The notes: generated from the sequence alone by a model not told the origin. Shown: positions 37,254 to 47,431, counted from the first letter of the stretch. The stretch is 64,000 nt of DNA from Hyphomonas oceanitis SCH89 (GCF_000685295.1 NZ_ARYL01000001.1:1-64000), one strand, 5' to 3'. Program-made: numbers and translations.

Positions 37254-38132
37254 ATGACCCACACCGACCCAAATCCTTCAGCCACCGCCGCAGGCCGCTT
37301 CACGTTTCCGGGCACCGACATCAGCGTCAACCGGATGGGCTACGGCGCCATGCAGCTTGCCGGGCCCGGCGTGTTCGGCCCGCCAAAGGACGAAGCCGTG
37401 GCGCGCGATGTGTTGCGTGAGGCCATTGCGCTCGGCATCGACCATATCGACACGAGCGACTTCTACGGGCCTTATGTCACCAACCGGCTGATCCGCGAGG
37501 CGCTGCATCCCTATCCGGCAGACCTGACGCTGGTCACAAAGGTCGGCGCCTACCGGGACGACAAGGGCGGCTGGCTGCACAACATCACGCCGGACTTCCT
37601 GAAACGCTCGGTCGAGGAAAACCTCGAGAATCTGAAACGGGACCGTATGGACGTCGTAAACCTGCGCATTGCCGGACCGGACGAGGACGTGCGTGAGGCC
37701 ATGATCGCCATGCGCGACCTGCAGGAAGAGGGCCTCATCGCCCATATCGGCATGAGCACGGTGACGATGGACCAGCTGCGCGCAGGGCAGGACATTGCCC
37801 CGGTCGTGTGTGTCCAGAACATGTACAATCTCGTACACCGCGAAGATGACGCGATGATCGACGCGCTGGCCGATGAAGGCATTGCCTATGTGCCATATTT
37901 CCCGCTGGGCGGATTCTCGCCGATCCAGTCTGCGGGCCTGAATGACGTGGCGGCGGACCTTGGCGCGACGCCGCAGCAGGTGGCACTCGCATGGTTGCTG
38001 CAGCGCAGCCCGAACATGCTGCTGATCCCCGGCACGGGATCGATCGGGCACCTGCATGATAATGTCGCGGCTGCGGCGCTCGAACTGACGCCGGAGGCAA
38101 AGCTCAAGCTGGACGGGCTAGCCAGCGCATAA
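37254..38132 (+). CDS. Aldo/keto reductase
   Basis: A 292-residue NADPH-dependent (alpha/beta)8-barrel reductase. Visible: IDHIDTSDFYGP (catalytic D and Y), the lysine in LVTKVGAY, and the C-terminal IPGTGSIGHLHDN cofactor motif. AAGGAG lies 7 bases before the ATG. The substrate is unknown; the divergent LysR gene is the likely regulator. Confidence 0.9.
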   Translation: MTHTDPNPSATAAGRFTFPGTDISVNRMGYGAMQLAGPGVFGPPKDEAVARDVLREAIALGIDHIDTSDFYGPYVTNRLIREALHPYPADLTLVTKVGAYRDDKGGWLHNITPDFLKRSVEENLENLKRDRMDVVNLRIAGPDEDVREAMIAMRDLQEEGLIAHIGMSTVTMDQLRAGQDIAPVVCVQNMYNLVHREDDAMIDALADEGIAYVPYFPLGGFSPIQSAGLNDVAADLGATPQQVALAWLLQRSPNMLLIPGTGSIGHLHDNVAAAALELTPEAKLKLDGLASA

Positions 38133-38173
38133 TTGACCTGCCGTCGATTGCTTATCCTTCGCGGCCCGCCTAA

Positions 38174-39832
38174 ATGCTCAGAATGAGCAAAGTACTGGAT
38201 ATTCTCGCAGCGCAGCTGAACCCCGTGGTTGGCGACATCAATGGCAACCTGGCGCTGGCCCGTGAGGCCTATGCCGAGGCAAGGGAGCGGGACGCAGACC
38301 TTCTGGTGCTGAGCGAGCTGTTCATCCTCGGCTATCCGGCGGAAGATCTCGTGCTGAAGCCAAGCGCGGTGGAACTGTCCATGGCCGCCGTGAGGACGCT
38401 GGCCAGCGAAACCGGCGGCGGGCCAGCCATCCTGATCGGCTGTCCATGGGATGTGGACGGCAAGGTGCACAATTCATCCGTCCTGCTGAAGGACGGCATT
38501 GTGGCGGGGCGCTGCGACAAGCGTGAGCTGCCGAACTATGGCGTGTTCGACGAGAAGCGGATCTTTGCGCCCGGCGACGGCGCGCCGTTCGTGTTCACGC
38601 TCAAGGGCGTGAAAGTCGGCGTCGCAATCTGCGAGGACATCTGGTTCGAGCGGGTGCCGCTGTCGCTGAAAGGCGCAGGCGCCGAAATGCTGGTCGTGCC
38701 GAACGGATCGCCCTGGCGCCGGACGGTTCATGCCGAGCGGCACACCACGTTCAGCGCCTGGCGCAAGACCGGCCTGCCCTATCTCTTCGTCAACCAGGTC
38801 GGCGGACAGGACGAGCTTGTCTTCGACGGCTCCAGCTACGCCGTCGATGATGATGGCACCGAGCACCAGTTGTTGGGTGATTTCGAGACAGGCACCGCCA
38901 TGGTCTCGTTCGACGGCGAGAGCGGCAGTTTCCAGAGCCAGGCACGGGCGACGCTGACCGAGGGCTGGGAAGCGGAATACCGCGCGGCTGTTCTGGCGCT
39001 CGGCGACTATGTGAACAAGAACAAGTTCCCCGGTGTCGTGCTTGGCATGAGCGGCGGGATCGACTCGGCGCTGACGGCGGCAATGGCAGTAGACGCGCTG
39101 GGGGCCGAGCGCGTCTGGTGTGTGATGATGCCGTCAAAGTATACGAGCAGCGACAGCCTTGAGGATGCCAAGGCGTGCGCCGAAATGCTCGGCTGCAAGT
39201 ATGACATTATCAACATCCGCCCGGGCGTGAACGCGCTGGACGAGATGCTGGCGGACCAGTTCGCCGGGACACAACCAAACACGACCGAAGAGAACATCCA
39301 GTCGCGCCTGCGCGCTGTGACGCTGATGGCCCTGTCGAACAAGTTCGGCCACATGGTGGTGACAACCGGCAACAAAAGCGAAATGGCCGTCGGCTATGCG
39401 ACGCTCTATGGCGACATGTGCGGCGGCTACAATGCGCTGAAGGATTTCTACAAGACCGAAGTGTTCGAACTGGCCAAGTGGCGCAATACGGCCATCCCGC
39501 GCGGCGCGCTGGGTCCCGGCGGCGAAGTGATCCCTGCGCGTATCATTACCAAGCCGCCCTCGGCCGAACTGCGCGAAGACCAGCGCGACGATGACAGCCT
39601 GCCGCCCTATGACGTGCTGGACGATATCCTGCGCGGCCTTGTGGACCTTGAAGAGGATATCGATGACATCCTCGCACGCGGCCATGACGTGGCCACCGTG
39701 CGGCGCATCGAACACCTGCTCTACATTGCCGAGTACAAGCGGCGCCAAGCCCCACCGGGCGTGAAAGTCGGCGGCAAGAATTTCGGCCGCGACCGCCGCT
39801 ATCCGATCACCAACCGGTTCCGGGACGACTGA
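38174..39832 (+). CDS. nadE: Glutamine-dependent NAD+ synthetase
   Basis: Last step of NAD biosynthesis: amidation of deamido-NAD with ammonia from glutamine. The 552 residues combine an N-terminal nitrilase-type glutaminase (E in LSELFILGYP, K in KRELPNYGVF, C in VAICEDIWF) and a C-terminal synthetase with the PP-loop GMSGGIDSAL and TTGNKSEMAVGY. The start could equally be the ATG at 38183 (MSKVLDILAAQLNP); neither has a strong ribosome-binding site. Confidence 0.95.
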   Translation: MLRMSKVLDILAAQLNPVVGDINGNLALAREAYAEARERDADLLVLSELFILGYPAEDLVLKPSAVELSMAAVRTLASETGGGPAILIGCPWDVDGKVHNSSVLLKDGIVAGRCDKRELPNYGVFDEKRIFAPGDGAPFVFTLKGVKVGVAICEDIWFERVPLSLKGAGAEMLVVPNGSPWRRTVHAERHTTFSAWRKTGLPYLFVNQVGGQDELVFDGSSYAVDDDGTEHQLLGDFETGTAMVSFDGESGSFQSQARATLTEGWEAEYRAAVLALGDYVNKNKFPGVVLGMSGGIDSALTAAMAVDALGAERVWCVMMPSKYTSSDSLEDAKACAEMLGCKYDIINIRPGVNALDEMLADQFAGTQPNTTEENIQSRLRAVTLMALSNKFGHMVVTTGNKSEMAVGYATLYGDMCGGYNALKDFYKTEVFELAKWRNTAIPRGALGPGGEVIPARIITKPPSAELREDQRDDDSLPPYDVLDDILRGLVDLEEDIDDILARGHDVATVRRIEHLLYIAEYKRRQAPPGVKVGGKNFGRDRRYPITNRFRDD

Positions 39833-39909
39833 AAGCCCCCGTTTCAAATACAGGGCTACACCGACTATGATTGCCGGGATTACAACCTGCCAGGCAGCGA
39901 GGTGTATGC

Positions 39910-41142
39910 ATGATCCAGTTCCTTCGGGCTGAAGCGCGATGGCTGTTTGCCGGCTTCCTTCTCTGCCTGTCATCCAGTTTCGGGCAGACCTATTTCATCT
40001 CGCTTTCAAATGACGTGCTGATGCAGCGGTTCAGCCTGAACCATGGCGGCATCGGGCTCGTCTATGCACTCGCCACAACGGCCAGCGCGTTGATACTGCT
40101 GGAATTCGGCAAGCTGGTGGACCGCGTGACGACGCGCACGGCCGCGCTGGTCGTAGCGTTCGGGCTGGCGGGCGCCTGCCTGCTGATGGCCATGGTGCAG
40201 GCTGTCTGGATGCTGTTCTTCGCCTTCCTGGCGCTGCGCCTGTTCGGACAGGGCATGATGAGCCAGGTGGCCATGACGGCAACCGGGCGCTGGTTCGATG
40301 CACGCCGGGGCCGCGCCATCAGCATTGTGACGTTGGGCTATGCAGCGGGCATCGCGTTCATGCCTGCTGCCGCCGTCGCGGTGATCTCGGCGTTCGGCTT
40401 CCGGCACCTCTGGTGGCTGGCGGCCGCCATCATGCTTCTCTTGGCGGCGCCGGTCCTCTATGTGCTGCTCTCGCACGAGCGCGTGCCGCAGGGCTCAGCC
40501 CTTGATGACGGCCAGCCGCTGGCACTTGAAAAGCATAGCTGGCGCCGGGCCCAGCTGCTGCGCGCACCGGTTTTCTGGATCTTGCTGACGGGCCTCCTGT
40601 GCCCGTCCTTCATGTTCACCAGCCTGCTGTTTCACCAGCTCAACCTGATTGAGGTGAAAGGCTGGGACATGGCCCGCTATGCGTCAGTGTTCTCGGTCTT
40701 CGCGATTGTTCAGGTCTGCGCCTCACTGCTCAGCGGCGGATTGATCGACCGCTTCAGCGCCCGGCAGATGCTGCCCTTCTATCTCCTGCCGATGACCCTA
40801 GGCCTGATCGGGCTCGGATCGGTGGACGGTTTCTGGATCGCCTTTCCCGCCATGATGCTCGTCGGCTTCACCGCCGGCTTTGACAGCTCAATTGCCGGGG
40901 CCCTCTGGCCGGAACTGTTCGGTCTGAAATACCTTGGCGAACTGCGCGCGCTGACCTTCGCGGCCGTGGTCCTGGCGTCTGCGGTCTCGCCCATGGTCAC
41001 AGGCTGGCTGATCGACCGGGGCGTCGCCTTCCCGCACCAGCTCCTGTTCATGGGCCTCTACAGCATCGCGGCAAGCGGCGTCATGCTGGCGCTACAGCCG
41101 CGCCTGTTTGCCATTGCAACCGACGTGGCAAAGCCCGCCTGA
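39910..41142 (+). CDS. Major facilitator superfamily transporter
   Basis: A 410-residue protein with about twelve hydrophobic segments and the MFS signatures GRWFDARRGRAIS between helices 2-3/4-5 and GGLIDRFSARQM in the second half. Substrate unknown; it resembles monocarboxylate/oxalate-type MFS members. The start at 39910 is chosen because the first helix begins soon after it. Confidence 0.85.
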   Translation: MIQFLRAEARWLFAGFLLCLSSSFGQTYFISLSNDVLMQRFSLNHGGIGLVYALATTASALILLEFGKLVDRVTTRTAALVVAFGLAGACLLMAMVQAVWMLFFAFLALRLFGQGMMSQVAMTATGRWFDARRGRAISIVTLGYAAGIAFMPAAAVAVISAFGFRHLWWLAAAIMLLLAAPVLYVLLSHERVPQGSALDDGQPLALEKHSWRRAQLLRAPVFWILLTGLLCPSFMFTSLLFHQLNLIEVKGWDMARYASVFSVFAIVQVCASLLSGGLIDRFSARQMLPFYLLPMTLGLIGLGSVDGFWIAFPAMMLVGFTAGFDSSIAGALWPELFGLKYLGELRALTFAAVVLASAVSPMVTGWLIDRGVAFPHQLLFMGLYSIAASGVMLALQPRLFAIATDVAKPA

Positions 41143-41149
41143 GCGCGGC

Positions 41150-41974
41150 TTATTCGATCGGCGCTTCGCCGAGGCTTTCCGCCAGCGCGGCATTCTGCTC
41201 CGCTTCGGCGCGGATGCCTTCCACCTGGTCCAGTGTGATGTCGGACGCGTCGCCATAACCGGTGATCGGTGACGGCACGATGCCGGGCACGGTGACAACC
41301 TCATCATAAAGCAGCCAGACCTTGCTGCCATCGCTACAGGTCACACGCAGCCATTCATCTTCCTGACCCTTGGTGGACTGGATATCGGTGATGTCCATCA
41401 GCTCGGCTTCGTTGATGTCATACTCCGTGCCGGCATAGGAGAGGATGGCAAAGCCCTCGCCGAGATAGCGCAGATAGTTCAGCTGCTCGCCCTGTTTCAG
41501 GTCCAGCGTCTGCATGCTGCCCGCATCGCTGATATATTCGATCTGGGCATCCTGGTTGAGCGTGACGGGGAAGGTTTTCGTGGCGACGAAGAATTCCAGC
41601 TCGTCGGACGAGACGCGCGGATTGTTCCAGAGCTGGTAATTGGCAAGCTGCGGCAGCGTGCAGGCCTTGTCCTGAGGCGAAGCGGGGTTGGGCTTGGCCC
41701 GCCCCATGACACTGATGCTCTCATCAAGCACGACAAAACCCGCCGGATATTCCCCCGGCCAACCGGGCGAAATATACCAGCCCTCGCCATAGCCCGACAG
41801 CTTGGCAAAGTCCGGCGCCACATAGTCGCTCGCCTGAGGCGTCTCGCTCAGCGAGCCCGGCTGGGCCATTTCATGGTCCTCGACAGCCACGATGTCGCTT
41901 TCCTGCGGCACGTCCTTGGGCTGTCCACAGGCAGCCAGCAGGATGGCGGCGGTAAGTATCCAGCCATATTTCAT
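41150..41974 (-). CDS. Hypothetical lipoprotein
   Basis: A 274-residue protein with a lipoprotein signal peptide (MKYGWILTAAILLAACGQ, lipobox LAAC) and a polar, acidic periplasmic body. Family not recognised. GGAGGAG precedes the ATG at 41974. Convergent with the MFS gene (7-base gap). Confidence 0.75.
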   Translation of the reverse strand: MKYGWILTAAILLAACGQPKDVPQESDIVAVEDHEMAQPGSLSETPQASDYVAPDFAKLSGYGEGWYISPGWPGEYPAGFVVLDESISVMGRAKPNPASPQDKACTLPQLANYQLWNNPRVSSDELEFFVATKTFPVTLNQDAQIEYISDAGSMQTLDLKQGEQLNYLRYLGEGFAILSYAGTEYDINEAELMDITDIQSTKGQEDEWLRVTCSDGSKVWLLYDEVVTVPGIVPSPITGYGDASDITLDQVEGIRAEAEQNAALAESLGEAPIE

Positions 41975-42108
41975 ATCCGACTCCTCCGGGCGACTCGCTC
42001 GAGAGTCGATGTTTAGCATAAACAATAGCAAGATTGTGACCTCCATGCCTTGGCTTTTTAGGCAATTTGATGTCGAAAGCGGCTTGGAATGACTGGAAAA
42101 CAACGCCC

Positions 42109-43452
42109 ATGACCCAACCGATTGTCCGCTTTGCCCCTTCGCCCACCGGGCGCCTGCACGTTGGCAACGTCCGCACGGCCCTGATCAACTGGCTGTTTGC
42201 GCACGCGAAGGGCGGCAAATTCATCCTGCGTATCGACGATACGGACCTTGAGCGCTCCACCAAGGCCTATGAAGACGGCCTGCGCGAAGACCTGACCTGG
42301 CTCGGCCTTGTCTGGGCCGACACGTTCAGCCAGTCCGACCGCTTTGCCGAATATGACAAGGCCGCCGCACGCCTCAAGGAAATGGGCCTGCTCTATGCCT
42401 GCTACGAAACCGCCGACGAACTGGAGCGCAAGCGCAAGATCGCCCTCTCGCGTGGCCGCCCGCCCGTCTATGACCGCGCCTCGCTGGACCTGACAGACGA
42501 AGAGAAAGCCAAGCTGGAAGCCGATGGCGTCAAGCCGCACTGGCGTTTCAAGCTCTCCGGTAACCGCGTCGAATGGGACGACCTCGTGCGCGGCCCGCAA
42601 AGCATCGACACGTCGAGCCTCTCCGACCCCGTGCTGATCCGTGAGGACGGCTCCTACCTCTACACGATGCCTTCGGTCGTCGATGATATCGACGCGAAAA
42701 TCACGCATGTCGTGCGCGGCGAAGACCATGTCACCAATTCCGGCGCGCAGATCGAGATCTTCCTCGCGCTCGGCGGCACGGCGCCGCAAATGGCCCACAC
42801 GCCGCTGCTGATCGGCGCCGACGGACAAGGCCTCTCCAAACGCCTTGGGTCGCTCTCCATGGGAGAGCTGCGCGAACAGGGCTATGAGCCGATGGCGATC
42901 ACCAGCCTGCTCGCCAAGATCGGCACGTCCGACAATGTCGAGGCGCGCACCAGCCTTGATGAACTGGCCGGCGAATTCGACTTCGGCAAGATCGGCCGCG
43001 CCCCGGCGCGCTTCGACGAGGCAGACTTGCTGTCGCTCAACGCGTCCATCCTGCACGGCCTGCCCTTTGAGGATGTGAAAGAGCGCTTGGCGGCGGTGGA
43101 CCCGCGCGCCGCGGACGAGGCCTTCTGGACCGTCGTGCGCCAGAACTGTTCGCTGCTGCCGGACGTGTCAGCCTGGGTCGATGTCGTATTCGGCGACACC
43201 GCGCCGCTGGTCGATGCCGAGGACAAGGACTTCGTTCTGCAGGCCGCTGACCTGCTGCCCGAAGGCGACCTGACCGCCGAGACCTGGAGCGAGTGGACCA
43301 ACGCCGTGAAAGCCGCGACGGGCCGCAAGGGCAAGGGCCTGTTCATGACCCTCCGCAAGGCGCTGACGGGACAGGAACACGGGCCGGATATGGCGAGCCT
43401 GATGCCCTTGATCGGACGGGACCGGGCGCTGAAGCGGTTGAAGGCGGCTTAG
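42109..43452 (+). CDS. gltX: Glutamyl-tRNA synthetase
   Basis: Class I synthetase charging tRNA-Glu (and possibly tRNA-Gln). The 447 residues begin MTQPIVRFAPSPTGRLHVGN (HIGH-type motif HVGN) and have the ATP loop as GLSKRLGS rather than KMSKS, as seen in the second glutamyl-tRNA synthetase type that many alphaproteobacteria carry beside the standard one. The start at 42109 fits homologues; the 14-codon extension to 42067 is unlikely. Confidence 0.93.
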   Translation: MTQPIVRFAPSPTGRLHVGNVRTALINWLFAHAKGGKFILRIDDTDLERSTKAYEDGLREDLTWLGLVWADTFSQSDRFAEYDKAAARLKEMGLLYACYETADELERKRKIALSRGRPPVYDRASLDLTDEEKAKLEADGVKPHWRFKLSGNRVEWDDLVRGPQSIDTSSLSDPVLIREDGSYLYTMPSVVDDIDAKITHVVRGEDHVTNSGAQIEIFLALGGTAPQMAHTPLLIGADGQGLSKRLGSLSMGELREQGYEPMAITSLLAKIGTSDNVEARTSLDELAGEFDFGKIGRAPARFDEADLLSLNASILHGLPFEDVKERLAAVDPRAADEAFWTVVRQNCSLLPDVSAWVDVVFGDTAPLVDAEDKDFVLQAADLLPEGDLTAETWSEWTNAVKAATGRKGKGLFMTLRKALTGQEHGPDMASLMPLIGRDRALKRLKAA

Positions 43453-43586
43453 GCCCTCACCTCCCACTGCCTTCGGCAGCGGGCCCCTCCTCTCCCATAG
43501 GGAGAGGGGTTTGACCGGAAGAGCCACTTAACCCCTCTCCCTTTGGGAGAGGAGGGGCCCATCGCAAAGCGATGGGAGGTGAGGGC
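43453..43586. repeat. 134-base imperfect palindrome between gltX and mccA
   Basis: Outer arms GCCCTCACCTCCCA (43453-43466) and TGGGAGGTGAGGGC (43573-43586) are exact inverted copies; inside lie CTCCTCTCCCATAGGGAGAG and its near-inverse, plus small hairpins (CTGCCTTCGGCAG; ATCGCAAAGCGAT). It is a compact REP/BIME-like element in a convergent intergenic region and may serve both genes as terminator. Confidence 0.75.
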
Positions 43587-43641
43587 TTTGCTTGAGACAA
43601 AGGCTCGTCCTTCGACTTCGCTCAGGATGAGCGCTCAGTTG

Positions 43642-45546
43642 TCAGGCCTCTTCCACCAGCTGAACCAGCACAACGCCCTCAGCGACCTGTTCACCCACCG
43701 CGCCTGAGACCGCTTCAACCACACCGTCGCGCGGCGCAGCAAGGCTGTGTTCCATCTTCATGGCTTCCATTACGGCCAGCGTCTGGCCGTGGGTGACTGT
43801 ATCACCGGCCTTCACATTCATCGCGATAATCTTGCCGGGCATCGGCGCCTTCACCGCGTCGCCGCCGAGCAGGGCTTCGACATCGGCGTCATAGTCCGGC
43901 ACCTCGACCAGCACACTGTCGCCCGCCGTGGTGACGGCATAGCGGCGGGGCGAGAGGTCTGTCACGAGCGGAAGCGGCAGGTCTGCATCGACCTCATAAT
44001 CATCGGGGTCGATCCAGTCGGCATCCCCGCCAACGGCCACGGAAGCCCGGTGCAGGGGCGCCGCGTTCATCCGCCAGCCATCCTTGATGTCCCAGGGCTT
44101 GGCTGCGCCCGGCGCATCAAGCTGGATATCGCAGACGGCCATGACGGAGGCATGCTGATGCTCTCCCGGCGCATCGGTCAGCGCCTCGCCCTGCTCCGCA
44201 ATCCAGTTCACATGGTGTGTCGCCTCAAGGAAGGCATCGGAGGCGGCGCAACGGCGCAGGAAGCCCGCATTGGACGGCACGCCGACAAGCTGGGTATGCG
44301 CCAGCGCGTCGATCAGGCGGTCAGCTGCCTCGTCGCGGTCCTCGCCCCAGACGATCAGTTTGGCGATCATGGAATCATAGCTGGACGGCACACGGTCGCC
44401 GCTTTCAAAGCCGGCATCCCAGCGGACCGTTTCGCCATCCACTTCTTCCAGCAGGCCGAATTCGAGGATCAGGCCCGCGCCGGGGCGGAAGCCTTCAGAC
44501 GGGTCTTCGGCGCAGATGCGCGCCTCGATGGCGTGGCCATTCAGCGTGATCTCGTCCTGCGGGAGCGGCAGCTCGCCGCCCGAAGCGACATGCAACTGCC
44601 ATTCGACCAGATCGGTACCCGTGACCATTTCCGTCACCGGATGCTCGACCTGCAGGCGCGTGTTCATCTCAAGGAACCAGAAACTGTCGAGGCTCAGCGG
44701 TCGGCTGCCATCGACGATGAATTCCACCGTTCCGGCGCCCTCATATTTAACGGCTGCGGCCAGTTTCACGGCGGCGTCCGTCATCGCAGCCCGCACATCG
44801 TCCGGCATGCCCGGGGCAGGTGCCTCTTCCAGCACTTTCTGGCGGCGGCGTTGCAGCGAGCAGTCGCGCTCGAACAGGTGGACCGTATTGCCATGGCTGT
44901 CGCCGAACACCTGCACTTCGATATGGCGAGGCTGTTCGACCAGTTTCTCCAGCATCACACGCCCGTCGCCAAAGGCGCTTGTCGCCTCGCGCACGGCGCT
45001 ATCGAGTTCATCCTTCAGGTCCGCCGCCTTGGTGACGAGGCGGATCCCCCTGCCCCCGCCGCCCGCAATGGCCTTGATAAGGATCGGATAGCCGATCTCC
45101 TTGGCCGCATTGGTCAGCGTTTTCAGGTCCTGCGCCTCGCCGCGATAGCCGGGCAGCACGGGCACGCCGGCCTCCTCGGCAATGCGCTTGGCCTCGTCCT
45201 TAAGGCCCATCGCACGAATGGCCGATGGCGGCGGGCCGACCCAGATGAGGCCCGCATTGCGTACATCCTCGGCGAACTCCGCGTTCTCCGAGAGGAAGCC
45301 GTAACCGGGGTGGATGGCGTCAGCGCCCGTGGCCTTTGCAGCAGCAAGGATACGGTCGGCGTTGAGATAGCTTTCGGCGGCAGGGGCCGGGCCGATGTGC
45401 ACAGCTTCGTCGGCTTCGCGGACGTGTTTGGCGCGGGCGTCGGCGTCGGAATAGACGGCGACCGTGCGGATTCCCATGTCGCGGCAGGTGGCCATGATAC
45501 GGCAGGCGATCTCGCCGCGATTGGCAATGAGGAGGCTTTTGATCAT
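43642..45546 (-). CDS. mccA: Methylcrotonyl-CoA carboxylase biotin-carrying subunit
   Basis: The alpha subunit carboxylates its own biotin with bicarbonate and ATP. The 634 residues have the biotin carboxylase domain (ANRGEIACRI, IHPGYGFLSENAEF, GGGGRGIR, EMNTRLQVEHPVTE) and a C-terminal biotinyl domain with AMKM. By sequence it could serve acetyl-, propionyl- or methylcrotonyl-CoA; the nearby mccB, hydratase and isovaleryl-CoA dehydrogenase point to leucine breakdown. The start is ATG 45546 (MIKSLLIANRGE). Confidence 0.85.
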   Translation of the reverse strand: MIKSLLIANRGEIACRIMATCRDMGIRTVAVYSDADARAKHVREADEAVHIGPAPAAESYLNADRILAAAKATGADAIHPGYGFLSENAEFAEDVRNAGLIWVGPPPSAIRAMGLKDEAKRIAEEAGVPVLPGYRGEAQDLKTLTNAAKEIGYPILIKAIAGGGGRGIRLVTKAADLKDELDSAVREATSAFGDGRVMLEKLVEQPRHIEVQVFGDSHGNTVHLFERDCSLQRRRQKVLEEAPAPGMPDDVRAAMTDAAVKLAAAVKYEGAGTVEFIVDGSRPLSLDSFWFLEMNTRLQVEHPVTEMVTGTDLVEWQLHVASGGELPLPQDEITLNGHAIEARICAEDPSEGFRPGAGLILEFGLLEEVDGETVRWDAGFESGDRVPSSYDSMIAKLIVWGEDRDEAADRLIDALAHTQLVGVPSNAGFLRRCAASDAFLEATHHVNWIAEQGEALTDAPGEHQHASVMAVCDIQLDAPGAAKPWDIKDGWRMNAAPLHRASVAVGGDADWIDPDDYEVDADLPLPLVTDLSPRRYAVTTAGDSVLVEVPDYDADVEALLGGDAVKAPMPGKIIAMNVKAGDTVTHGQTLAVMEAMKMEHSLAAPRDGVVEAVSGAVGEQVAEGVVLVQLVEEA

Positions 45547-45638
45547 GGCCGCAGCAAGACCCGATTTCGCCGCAAAAGACAAGTTGCGGGGCCGGAAGCG
45601 CGTGCCTAAGCTGACAGGCCATCAAGGATGAGAACGCC

Positions 45639-46034
45639 ATGCGCCGACTGACCGCCCTGATTGCCTCCGCCACGCTGTTAACCATGGGCACGGCTGCCGC
45701 CGCACCGAAAGACGAGGCATCCGTCGCCAAGGCGTGGGAGAAACAATGCCGCGTCGACGTCGCCGCTGAGGGCGTGTCGAAGGCGCGGGCCAAGCCCTTC
45801 TGCAAATGTGCAAAATCGGAAGTCGCCGACTGGATCGACAAGGCCGAAGGCAACGAGCGCGCCCTGCGCCTCTGGTCGGCCTATTATCAGGGCGATCCGG
45901 AGATGAGCGAAGATGACTTCTATGAAGGCGCCGCTGCTGCGGGCCTGAACCCGGACGAACTCAAGGCCCTGCTCGTCTCGCTCTTCTTCGAGCCCGGCAA
46001 GTTCTACGCGCCCTGCGTCGACATCATTGAGTGA
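45639..46034 (+). CDS. Hypothetical secreted protein
   Basis: A 131-residue protein with a signal peptide (cleavage near GTAAAA/PKDE) and four cysteines in the mature part (C in EKQCRV, FCKCAK, APCVD) that could form disulfides. Family not recognised. It overlaps the convergent DUF817 gene by 11 bases. Confidence 0.7.
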   Translation: MRRLTALIASATLLTMGTAAAAPKDEASVAKAWEKQCRVDVAAEGVSKARAKPFCKCAKSEVADWIDKAEGNERALRLWSAYYQGDPEMSEDDFYEGAAAAGLNPDELKALLVSLFFEPGKFYAPCVDIIE

Positions 46035-46899
46035 GCTTTGTGGGCCTTGCCCGGTGAACCGTGGCGACCAGCACGAAGCTGATGATCATCAGCAGGTACC
46101 ATGAGCCGAGCTTGGCGAGCGAGACCATCTCCCAGCCATTCTCCTGCCCCGGATAGGCCCAGGCTTTCGCGAAGGTGCCGAGGTTTTCCGCAAACCAGAT
46201 GAACAGCGCCACCAGCAGGAACCCGACCACGAGCGGCATCCGGCGGTAGGCCACATCCGGCCGGAACTGGACCCAGCAGCGGCCATAGATCAGCACCGTC
46301 GCCGCAAAGAGGCCAAGGCGAATGTCCGGCAGCCAGTGGTGCGCGAAGAAGTTCACATAGATCACTGCGGCAAGGAGCCCCTGCAGCCAGAGCGGCGGGA
46401 AGTGCGTGAACCGGAAAGCAAAGATGCGCCACACGCGAGCGAGATACGATCCCACCGCCGCATACATGAAGCCGGAGAACAGCGGCACGGCGCCGATGCG
46501 GAGATAACTATCCTCGGGATAGATCCAGCTGCCTGCATGCGTCTTGAACAGCTCCATGATCGTGCCGACGACGTGGAACACAAGAATGATCCGCGCCTCC
46601 TCCCATGTCTCCAACCCGGTCAGCAACATGGTCACCTGAATGGCCACGGCGGAGAGCACGAGGAAGTCATAGCGCGAGATCGGCGCCCCATCCGGATAGA
46701 ACAGGAAGGTCAGCATCAAGAGGCCCAGCATCGCCCCGCCGAACAGGCAGGCCCAGGCCTGCTTGATGCCGAAGGCGAGGAATTCGAACGCCGCCTGGCT
46801 GACCGGTCCACGCACCCAGCGCGCATGGAGGTCCGCACGGGCCGCATGGAGGCGGCGTTGCAGGGCATTGGCGGGAGGCGGAGGCATTATGGGCTTCAT
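46024..46899 (-). CDS. DUF817 membrane protein
   Basis: A 291-residue protein with seven or eight hydrophobic segments and the motif TGLETWEEARIILVFHVVGT, which matches DUF817. Function unknown. The start at 46899 has GGAGGG 6 bases upstream; a start at 46911 is also open. Confidence 0.85.
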   Translation of the reverse strand: MKPIMPPPPANALQRRLHAARADLHARWVRGPVSQAAFEFLAFGIKQAWACLFGGAMLGLLMLTFLFYPDGAPISRYDFLVLSAVAIQVTMLLTGLETWEEARIILVFHVVGTIMELFKTHAGSWIYPEDSYLRIGAVPLFSGFMYAAVGSYLARVWRIFAFRFTHFPPLWLQGLLAAVIYVNFFAHHWLPDIRLGLFAATVLIYGRCWVQFRPDVAYRRMPLVVGFLLVALFIWFAENLGTFAKAWAYPGQENGWEMVSLAKLGSWYLLMIISFVLVATVHRARPTKLTQ

Positions 46900-47074
46900 G
46901 GTACCCTCCATTACCCCCGAAACGGGCAGCTTTAGGGCCGGAAACGGTCACGGAATGGTCCGGGAATGGTCAGCGAACGGTCCACGAAGCACAGCGGAAG
47001 GGAGTGAAATTCCGGCTTTCTGCCGCCTGCGGCATGTCGTAAGGGTTAACCATAGTCAATCGAGGGGACTAAAC

Positions 47075-47431
47075 ATGGCCTATGCATCCGGAGTTCAGTT
47101 GAGCGGCCTTGCCGGCATCGTCGGCGCCGCAGTTGGCGGCTATATCGGCTATTCGCAGGCGGCAGACGTTAGTAACCTGACACCCATTGCCGGGGCACTC
47201 ATCCTTGGCGGTGTTGGGCTTGTGGCGGGCAGCGCTGGCGCATTCCTGCTCAAATCGGCGATGCAGTTTGTCATCTACATCATCATGTTCGGCGTGCTGG
47301 TTTATGTGTTCCAGACACCGATAACGAACATGACCGGGATAAACCCCGTGGCCGCGACCCTTGAATTCCTTGGAGATATGGGCCTTCCGGTGAAGACCGC
47401 GACCGAAAAGCTGGTTACCGGCTCCAACTAG
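47075..47431 (+). CDS. Small hypothetical membrane protein
   Basis: A 118-residue protein with three hydrophobic, glycine-rich segments (LAGIVGAAVGGYIG, IAGALILGGVGLVAGSAGAF, FVIYIIMFGVLVYVF). Not recognised. GAGGGG lies 8 bases before the ATG. It overlaps the convergent hydratase gene by 17 bases. Confidence 0.7.
   Translation: MAYASGVQLSGLAGIVGAAVGGYIGYSQAADVSNLTPIAGALILGGVGLVAGSAGAFLLKSAMQFVIYIIMFGVLVYVFQTPITNMTGINPVAATLEFLGDMGLPVKTATEKLVTGSN

Noticed and set aside
43747-45609. A 620-codon plus-strand open frame.
   Set aside because: Antisense shadow of mccA, a consequence of high G+C codon bias.
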